A stretch of DNA of 11,738 nt, taken from the NCBI GenBank assembly GCA_002284615.2, contig MU070609.1, forward strand, positions 2,603 through 14,340, written 5' to 3'. Under the pieces are notes generated by a model, which was not told the DNA's origin, did no database searches, and saw nothing but the letters and a program-made list of their open reading frames with translations. Shown one piece after another: positions 1 through 9,200 of this stretch. Position numbers and translations under genes: made by a program. Within the stretch, counting starts at the first letter, position 1, and each line of letters opens with the position of its first letter. Source of the stretch: Dunaliella salina. Its lineage: Eukaryota > Chlorophyta > Chlorophyceae > Chlamydomonadales > Dunaliellaceae.

Positions 1-41
<41 letters not shown>

Positions 42-75
42 CACACACACACACAACACACACACACTACACACC
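1..75. repeat. CA dinucleotide microsatellite
   Basis: Nearly uninterrupted (CA)n with a few single-base breaks near 41, 55 and 68. It lies 3' of exon k with respect to the gene, probably in the last intron or the 3' flank. Confidence 0.97.
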
Positions 76-157
76 AGCAAGCAAACATTGGTCAGCACTG
101 TCCTTAGGGGCTTCATGGAGTGTTAAGTAGAGAGCAGAGAATCAAGTGCAAGCTCAC

Positions 158-206
158 CTCATAAAAAGCCAAGAGGTGACGGTAGGCGATGCCCACGTCG
201 TCACAC
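158..206 (-). CDS. DNPEP: DNPEP exon k: C-terminal helix
   Basis: The acceptor is TGTAG and the donor is GTGAGC. One nt completes Gly, followed by 16 codons [16 protein letters not shown]. It continues SIREMCG as expected ('CxxDDV...F..F(F/Y)E' in homologues) and fits in frame. Only about a dozen residues should remain in the protein after this point, so a short terminal exon probably lies beyond the left edge. If the donor were not used, the frame would run 16 more codons to a stop, giving an unrelated tail. Confidence 0.87.
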
Positions 207-3200
207 CTACACTCAAAAATTCAAGCAAGAGGCTGATAAGAGCATGGAAGTGCAAATATTGAAAATGAAAGTTTGATCATTGCATAGCTTTGAGGTATAA
301 GGAACTTAGCTCTTTGGAGGCAATGAGTCTCCTCTTGAATTGTTTTTTTTTGACCAGGGAGGTTCTCCTCTGCCCATATTGCTTTTTTTACACTCTTTGA
401 TCATCGAAGAACTGCTGAGAGAATCGTCTCTTTATGTTTCCGCTTGTTGTGTTAAGCTACTTGGGCGACTCTCGCTCAGGCCATCACAATGTTAGCCTCT
501 CATCTCACTTTTTCACCTTTCTTCTCACACTAATTGCACACGTGACATGAGAGCCAGAGATGGCAGAGCACCATGTAGAGGCCCTCTGTCGCCTCACCCG
601 CACATCTCGCGGATGGAGTGCATGGCCAGCTGCGCCACGCCCACATCCACTGTGCGGCAGCCCAGGGAGGAGGCCAAGATGGGCCCAATCGTGCTTCCGC
701 AAGGCATATCATTTCTCACAGCAAACTCTTGACAAGGGATGCCGCGCAGACGGCCCACCTGCACACAAGACCACAATCGAGTGTACAACTTGCGCACCAG
801 TGGTAGAGGGCATCCAAAACCTGCACACAAGACCATGGTCGAGCATGATCGACGAGCTTGACAGTGGTGAAGGAGCGTCACTTCTGGGAGGCAGGCTATC
901 TTAACACTTGAAAACAGCGCAGAAAACCTGTTTTGCCCATCAGATCTGATGAGATATCATGCCCAGCAAGTTGCCCAAGAAATGTGAGTTCCCTCCATGT
1001 TCAGATGTGATCTGGAGCACAATGTCCTTTTGTTTCCTTCGCTTTCTTCAGAGGCACAGGATCAACCAAGGAGCAAAGTCTGCCACGCCAAAAGAATGCT
1101 TCTGCCACTTCCCCCAAAGATGCATCCAACCTCCTGAGCAACACTTGGGCTCAGTACCTCCCCAAAAGCCCTGCCTCTAGAGCACAGCTCGCTGAAAATG
1201 CTGTCTAGTACTTTCTTCCAGCAAGGTCAACCCCCATTCCTGTTTGTGGATGTAAACGGGTCACAGACAACATCGAAGCAGCCTCGACACACCTCGCGGA
1301 ACAGGGCTGCCGAAACCGAGTTTGTAGCATAGCGCTGATTGGCGTTGTGCTTGAGCACCAGGCCATCATTGAAGCGCGGTGCCAAGTCAGGGTCTGCAAG
1401 TCATCATTGAAAACCATCAAGTCATAGACATTGAAAGACAAGATCATCAAGTCATTGACAGACATTGTGAGTCAAGTCATTGACAGACATTGAGAGTTGA
1501 CAGGCAAGATCATCAAGTCATTGACACACATTGAGAGTCAAGCAATTGGAAGTTGTCATCATTGAAGCGTGGAGCCACGTCAGGGTCTGCAAAAGCAGGG
1601 TTGTTGTTGCAAGTGGAGGGTTGTTGTGTGTTGCAAGTGCAGGGTTGCCCTGCAGATAAGGTGACCTTTTCCTCTAACCAGGCAAAGCGCATTGGGTAGC
1701 AAATCGGGTAGCAATCCAGTATGAGGGTTGCACGAACCATAAGTTGTTGGGGTGACACGCGTTTTGCTCTCTGCATGTTGCTCGCATCAATTAAATTTGA
1801 CATCAACATTGCTGGCGCTCATCGTGGCGGTCCGTGTCTGTGGAGAGGGGATGCAGCGCGAGGGCCATGAACAACACAACAACAACAACAGCGCACGGAC
1901 CGTGAACATATTCAACAACAGCAGCTTGTGGGCCATGAGCAACAATATTTCTGAGGCTCACCATGGCGGTCTGTGTAGAGGGGGTGTAGCGCATGTGCCA
2001 TGTCTGCTGACACCTGCAGCCAAAAGGTTACAAGGCCTCCAGTCAAAACGACTGCCTGCTAGCCTGATCATACAGTAAGAGAATTTTTATGAAGGAAAAG
2101 ATAAAGCTTTTTTTTCAAGGTTACAAGGTTACAAGGTAAGGTAGTAAGCCATAAGGCAGCAACTGGCAATGGTCGAAAATAGGATGATGAAATGAATGTG
2201 TAGAGGGGGTGCTGCGCATGGGCTAAGTCTTTTCTGACACCTGCCAGCCATGAGGCGGCAACTGGCACTCCTCAAAGATCAATAATAATAATGATGGAGC
2301 CACAATTAGAAAAGCTTACACCCTGCATTGGACTGCATTGCGAGCCTCAAATGCCAGCAATGACCAACTTGGTTCTTTTTAAGCAGCCCTTGTGTGAGTG
2401 GGCGCTTTTTGTCAATCGCCATCAAGTTTCTGCACCACCACCGGAAGGGGCTTCCTCCAGGTGCTGGTATGCGCTTTGCTGAGTCTTAGAGTACGAGTGC
2501 GCTCTCAATAGCTTGAGAACAAAAAATGGAACAGCCATTAAGCTAAGGCTTTGTGTACGATGTATACAACTTTCAGCGAACAGGCACACTATCAAGTGAA
2601 AGCATGCTTTTCGGCGCAGCATGTTGTGCCAAATCCGTCCTCATGCCAGGCCAGGAACCTTCCTGTATGCGCTTGATTCGTGGGACAAAAGTGATTGCCC
2701 TCAGCAGCATACCCTCAGCATGCCCTCAGAAGTGATTGCCCTGTTGCCCTCAGCATGCCCTCAGCAGCATACCAGGAATGAGGATCGCAGAGCACGCTCC
2801 ACAGCGCCCTCCTCTCCTTGGGATAAAGCCCTGGCCACACGCGTGATTGTGTCTCTCATGACTGGCCCTCCTGCGCCCTGTTGAATGGAGTTGAATGGAG
2901 AGAGGTGAATGATTGGGTGTGCATACTGGTCAATGCCCCTGTCTGTACTTGCTTTGAGGGCTGCACCCATGTGCTTGACATGGAAGCGGGAGACTTTGCG
3001 CGCTTGACGAGATGGCACAACGATTGTCACAGAAATTGCGTCCATGCACCGATGCATCCCTGATCAGACTGAACCTCAGCTCTGCTCTTCTTTTGCTTCA
3101 CGTTTTCTCGCCCTCTGACGCTGTCTGCGAGACGGACCAAGCCTGACCTGTCCGCCTCGCAGGCAGCGTCAGAGGGCGAGAAAACGTGAAGCAAAAGAAG

Positions 3201-6200
3201 AGCAGAGCCGGGGCAATGACAAAGAGCCTCTTGCAGGCAAGAGCGGTATCATGGTACAAACTATGATTTCCCGGAGAGGAAGTCATATTCCGTACCATGA
3301 ACTCTCTATAGCGCTGAGGTTGTCATGCATCTGAGGCGGAGCTCGAACGCACCTCGAGTGTTTACAGAGAGCGCCGGAACCTGTCATCATTGCAAGGTCT
3401 GCTGTTGCAGTTACGTCCTGAGGTTTTTGGTATGCTTTCCTCCCAGAATCCAAGCACCCCAAGACACTGGTTTGAGTTTGCGCTCTCTTCAACAGCAATT
3501 TCTGAGCACTCCCAGGCAATTCCTCCTGGTGTTCCTCCTAGCCTTCCTTCTGTTGAGTCACAGGAGGTGGCTGCACTAATCAGCAACTTGCTAGATACCT
3601 TCTGCTTTTTGTATGGTCTTGCTGCTCTCTCTTGCTGCTTCTCAGAGTGCTCATGTGCTTCTATCTGCATTTTCCTTCTGTACTTTGACATTTTTGCCTA
3701 AACTGGACGCATTTTCTGCAGCTTTCCTTTTGTCCCTTCCTCCTGTTCTTGCTTTCTGCTTACTGTGCCTGGCCAGAGCGTTTGCAGTTTTTCTTTTCTG
3801 ATGCTGCATCGCGACCTCGCTTCCGCTGCCTTTTCTTGGTATAGTCGAGCAGTCCTGCTTTTTTACTTGTGGCTCCTTCTTGCAAAACCTGTAAACCTGT
3901 ATCCCTAATCAGACTAAAGGACACCTCCTCCGAGCCAGAAGGATGAGGATGAACGGGAACATGCAGTCATGCACGTGTTGTAAGAGTTGTTATGAAGAGA
4001 AAGCGGAACAGCACATACTGGGGTGGGTGTGGAGCATGCAGTCATCATGCATGCCTGGCAATACCACCATATTGAACTAATTGTATGCGGCATCCCCTGT
4101 TGAGGCCACTGCTAGCTTGCTAGCTTGGGAGCTTGTTGGTTTGGGGACCTTCCCTTAATGCACGCGGCCTGTGGCCTGCACAGACTTATCTTTCCTTTTG
4201 CATATGGACCCGTCAATGGCATCAGGAGACAGCATGTTGGTCACGACTGTCATACATTCATACTTAAAAACCCTAAACCTAAACCCTAAACCCTAAGTTT
4301 TGCTGCTGCTCTCTGAGCATGCGCTGCCCCGATGATGCTAAGAACACTTGGCAAAATCCTATGCAAGCCCAACAGGAAAAACTACATGCGCCAAAACTAC
4401 AAATCCCAGGTTACAACTTGTCATCCCCCCCTTGTCATTACAATAAATTGTTTTCCACCCACATCTTCCTCCTCCGAACCACTAGTGAGTTCAGGGTGGC
4501 AAGTGCAAACTTTGGAATGAATTCATGAGTCTGTAGTTTTCTGTGTTCAATCAGCAAGTTCCACAGGGAGCTCTGATGGCCAGCCGTTGTGGGCAGGCCG
4601 GATTGGCAGGTCAAACACGGGACTCTCCGGTCGAATCTCCGCCAAATCTTCCTGGCCTTGCCACTTCTCCCTCGCCTTTTGCAAGCCCTGCTAGGAGCCC
4701 GATGCTGTTCTCAACCCTGCTCCATCCTGGTCACGCTATACCACTTTTGTCCATACAAATCTGTAAGCTGCTACCACACTTAAGCCCTGCCTGCCTGCCC
4801 AACCACTAGGCTCACACCAGCAAACTATGGCATGCCCCCAAAAACAGCAAAAGGAACAGCTAAGGTACGCCTTCAGCTTGTTCCTCCAGCTGTTCCGTTC
4901 TCCTGTGGACCCTTAGCAGCTCATTTCCCCCTCTTTGGGCCTTTACACCTCTAGTTGTCCCTTTTATTCTTTTTGGCCTTCAGCCGCTCTATTCTCCCAT
5001 TTGGGTCTTCAGCTGTTCCTGTCCTCCTTTTTGCGCCTTTCTTTTTGTGTTCCTCCTGCCTGTGGCTTTGTCCTTAGCTTCTTTGTTCTCGGCTTTGCCT
5101 CTCTGTATGGGCTTGGCTTGCCTTCAAGCCTTCAAGCCTCAAGGCCTGCATGCCTTCCTGGTCAATTCTTACCTATTGCCAAGCGTCAGGGTCAAACATT
5201 GGGCAAGGCATGAGGACAGGGAAAAAAGGAAGGAGAACCCCCGAAGTAGCGGCAATCATGCTCAAAACTGCTACGTAAGAAAAAGCCAAGGGGAAGCAAA
5301 ACGGGAAACTGGCACACCTGCGCTGAGTCGCTGCCTACTTCTTCATGGTCAAACAGTGCCACTGCACGGATGCCACCCTCATCTGCCAGTGCATCTGGGC
5401 TGCAGCAGCTGTCTACTAGGGCCTGCAGAGTGGTGGAAAGGGCAGATGAGTGGAGGGTGAGAAGAAAGTTTGGTGGGATTTCACGGAGAATGCGCAGCTG
5501 CTTTGCATGCACGCGGCCTCTGGCTTGCGTAGACTTTTCTTTTCTTTCCTTTTGCTTTGCATGTCCTGGAATGACGTGCGGGCCAGGATGAGGCAGATTG
5601 AGAGGCTTGTTGTGAGCAGGCTGAGGATCAGGTAGTGAGAAGATGCTAGATGTTCATGTCTGTCCTTGTCTTTCATCCAAGCTGTGGCACCTCCTTCCCC
5701 CTGGATGCCTTAAGGAGCATGACCACACACACTCTGTTACTCCAATACAGCACTGATGGTGGATTTAAGATATGCGGAGACACTCATTCTAATGCTCTGA
5801 TCCAACGATCCAATACAGTCACGCTCATCCTGTTGTTTTGGTCCAACAAGTCGCACTCATCCTCATGCTCTGATCCAATATGGTCACATTCATTCTGATG
5901 CTTTGATCCGAAACGGTCGCGCTCATCCTGATGCTTTGATCCAACGTGGTCACGCTTGTTCTGGTGCTTTGGTCCAATTTGGACGCACTCATCCAGGTAC
6001 TTTGATCCAACATGATCACACTCATACTGATGCTTTGATCCAATGCAGTTGCGCTCATCCTGTGACCCTTTGATCCAATATGGTCAAGCTCATTCTGATG
6101 CTTGATCCAATGCGACGCTCATTCTGACGCTTAGATCCAGCAAGGTCACGCTCATTCCGGTGCTTTGATCCAATATGGTCGCGCTCATCCTGATGCTTCA

Positions 6201-9200
6201 ATCCAATATGGTCATGCTCATTCTAATGTCTTGGTCCAAAAAAGTCAAGCGTTCTGATGCTTCAATATTATCGCCCATCTCCACAGCCAGGCTCATTATC
6301 CATCCATCCTTCCTCTCTACCTGCAGCCCGGTGTAGCTCATGCAAAGGTTGTCCAGGCGCCCCGAGAAGATGAACTCCTCCTTGAGGCCGCCAATGGTGG
6401 AGGGCTGGACATCGCACACATTCAGCTCAAAATCCAAGATGTCATCAATCTGTGAGTGTCAGCAGCGCGCGTGCAGTTGGGTGGTGTCAGCAGCGCGCGT
6501 GCAGCAGAATGGTGTCAGCAGCGCATGTGCAGCAGGGTGGTGTCAGTGGCGCATGCAGCAGGGTGGTGTCAAAAGCGCTAGCTGGTGTCAGTAACGTGTG
6601 CATGTGCATTAGGGAAGTGTCAGCGGCGCGTGCAGCGGGGTGTCCATAGATGTTCTGAGGAAGTGTGAGACAGTCAGTACCCACAAATCGTGGAGAAACA
6701 CGCTGACAGGAGATACTTGGACAGTTGGGAAACAACCTGAACTTGTGATGAAGCCAATGGCCCCCCAACAAATTGGACAAGAGTTCCTGATGAGGCACAA
6801 CACAAGTCACGAAGCCTTTGGCCCACATGGATGAACATGCTGAGGAATAAACAAAGCTGCGAAACATCATCAAATAGAAAAAGAGGTCCTGATAAGGCAA
6901 GATGCAAGTCACGGAGCCTTGCCCATGCTCCTCAATATCTCCAGGGATGAGACAGTTTACAGAGTACAGGTGTGCATCAATACAGAACAGTTTACACATG
7001 CATACCTAAAAGGTAACCACTCAGACACCTCACCTCCTTGGCCTCCTTCAAAATCTGCCAACGTTGATTTAGGTCAGATGTCCAGGGATCCCAGGGATCC
7101 CCAGGATCCCCTCAACATCTGATTTAGGGCAATCTTCAAACAGGATTTTGAAGGAGGCCAAAAAGGTGAGGTGTCTGCATGATCAATCATTAAGGTATGC
7201 ACGTGTAAATTACAGGGATGGGTCATATGTGATTATGCATATTTTCATGTATCATTAAAATTGCTTGTATATGCGCGTATCATCAAGCTCAAACCCGTGA
7301 AATTGCACGGGTACACGTGAAAATGGATTTTTACGCATCGTTGAAATTGCACGGAAATATGCGTTTTGTTAGGCCCAAACTCGCGTATGACCCAACCCTG
7401 GTAAATTATTATGTTTTGATGCACAATGGTGCAAGCACCACAGCAATCCTGAATGCAACCAAGTCCGCAGGCAGAATGGTAAGCGAGCCAAGAGCAAGCA
7501 GCACAGACCTGCACGCCGAGCTCCCGCGCAAGCAATTCCAACAGCACGATGTGGTGCTTGTCTGCCTCCTTCTGTGGGGCGGGGGTCCCTGCGGAAGCTG
7601 AGGGCGCAGGGGATGTGGAAGCTGGGGCGCCGAGCTGGGCTTTGGCCGCCGTGGCCAGCATGGGTGCAAAGTTGGTCTGCAGCAAGATTGTATGGACAGT
7701 CAAATTGTATGAAGAGTCAATGAGGATTGTATTGAAGTTAACCAGCAGAGATGTTTTGGACCAAAAAGACAAGGTTGGGCGAACATGGAGCCTTCCTACT
7801 TCCTGTTGCTGAAATGGCCACGCATGACGATGCTGCAGACCACCTCTTTCCTCTCTTGGGGCCTACGTCCAATTGCTTGGCGGGAAGATGGCAGGAACAG
7901 CGGTCAAATTGCTGCCCGGTTTCAGACCAGGTCATGCAGACAGCATTGTTATTTGTCTGCTGCAATGCATTTAGAATGGGTCATTAGCCTCCTTTAAAAA
8001 ACCTTGGGCTCCCTGTTCCATATTTTCTCCGCATTTTATTTGGTCAGTTAGTTAGCGTTACTGATGAATGTCGGGCTAAGCCTTTTAGGAGTTGTGCCTT
8101 GGCGTAGCTCAAATAGGGTAGGTTACTTGGGTTACGGACAACTCCATCCTGCACAGCATTGCATGCAAATCAGTCTCAGACCAGGACAACATGTTATGCA
8201 CGTCAGAGCACCCGCACCTCTGGCAGGGCCCCCAACTTCCCATTCAGGGGTACTTCCCGTAATGCAAGCGGCCTCTGGCTTGCGTAGGCTTTTCTTTTGC
8301 TTTTTTTTTACCCCCACCTGCCAGTTGGGCTTGAATCCTGCCGAGTTGATGTCTCGCTGCAGGTGGATGGCCAGCATGGGGATACGCAGGATGGGTTTGT
8401 TGATGTGGACCAGGGCTTGACGCAAGGGCGAGGAAGCAGAGGGGGTGGCTCCGGGAGACTCACGGATCAAAACTCTGAGGAGCAAAGTAATTCAGAAGAG
8501 TGGAGGTTCAGTGGGAAGGCGTTGCCTTTCATGGGATTGAATCCTGCCAGGTGGATGTCCCGCTGCAGGCGGATGGCTAGCTTGGACTACGCAGGATGAG
8601 TTTGTTAATATGGACCAGGGCTTGGTGCAGAGGCGAGGAAGCAGAGGGGGCACCAGGGGACTCACGGATCAAAAGTCTGTGAAGGAAGGACGTTTGAAAA
8701 GAAAAGAAAAAAAGGCTAGCAGCCAAAGGTTTTGACTGAAGGCCTTGTTTCTGTAACCCCTGTAACCCTGAAGGACATTTGGATGAGTGGAGACGATGGT
8801 GTGGACCAGGGTTTGACGCAGGGGCAAGAGCGCAGAGGGCGCGGCCCTGGAAAATTCACAAATCAAAACTGTGAAGAGCATGGTCACTTGGAAGAGAGGA
8901 GATTTTGTGACGGAAGGCACTGCCTTTGGTGGGTGAGAGTGAAGGAGAAGTGACACTGTGAGACCCGTGCAACACCAACTTTCCCATGGTATTAAATCTC
9001 ATCAACCAATATGGTTTTTCCCATGCCAAAAAAGGCAGGCAGAACTTGTGCTTGTGTTCCACTGCTTTTCTGTGTGCCCTTTCAGGTATTTTGAGGGTGT
9101 TCCGAAATATTGCCCAAGTTGCACCCATTAGGTTCCAACCAATGCACCCACAAAGCTTCTGCCAGACCCATCCAACACCAGCAAAAGGAGGGATGAATGC

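Larger units (their letters stand above)
1394..1961 (-). other. Intron 8 (between exons h and i)
   Basis: 568 nt. It holds a decayed exon h copy (1816-1870), a partial exon i copy (1557-1592), a CATCAAGTCATTGA-type minisatellite (1399-1550) and an AAC microsatellite (1869-1890). Little of the intron is unique sequence. Confidence 0.85.
2014..2772 (-). other. Intron 7 (between exons g and h)
   Basis: 759 nt. It holds a decayed exon h copy (2196-2249), a 21-nt direct repeat (2148-2168 and 2247-2267), GGTTACAA repeats (2119-2140) and a duplicated exon g donor block (2690-2773). From 2290 to 2690 nothing is recognisable. Confidence 0.85.
2878..5317 (-). other. Intron 6 (between exons f and g)
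   Basis: 2440 nt, the longest intron. It carries the 59-bp-arm palindrome, a small hairpin, a Lys/Arg-rich coding relic, interstitial telomere repeats, one dispersed 45-nt element and a pyrimidine-rich degenerate repeat. The stretches 2880-3070, 3900-4150 and 4300-4840 show nothing recognisable beyond short direct repeats such as CATGCAGTCATGCA near 3960 and 4036. Confidence 0.85.
5423..6320 (-). other. Intron 5 (between exons e and f)
   Basis: 898 nt. About half is the 33-nt minisatellite (5781-6265). One dispersed 45-nt element sits at 5504-5556. From 5565 to 5780 I see nothing recognisable. Confidence 0.87.
6450..7508 (-). other. Intron 4 (between exons d and e)
   Basis: 1059 nt, GTCTGT to TCACAG. 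It contains the hAT-like element, the foldback element and the 28-nt minisatellite. The stretch 6650-6985 shows nothing definite, though AAGTCACGRAGCC is repeated near 6803 and 6905. Confidence 0.87.

Noticed and set aside
60..157. Possible terminal exon: a minus-strand frame after CTAAG at about 103 gives an 11-codon tail (DSADQCLLAGV) and a stop
   Set aside because: It would need a 54-nt intron, far shorter than all others, and the tail does not resemble M18 C-termini. The terminal exon more likely lies left of the window.
4100..4140. GCTAGCTTGCTAGCTTGGGAGCTTG repeat as a recombination or attachment site
   Set aside because: Only a few short units, with no paired site or recombinase in the window.
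5047..5460. 137-aa plus-strand frame
   Set aside because: It covers the antisense of exon f, so it is a shadow of the peptidase gene.
5781..6265. CRISPR-like array
   Set aside because: The 33-nt units follow each other without spacers, inside a eukaryotic intron. It is a minisatellite.
6487..6999. 170-aa minus-strand frame
   Set aside because: It starts in the foldback element and ends in the 28-nt minisatellite. No recognisable domain; intronic.
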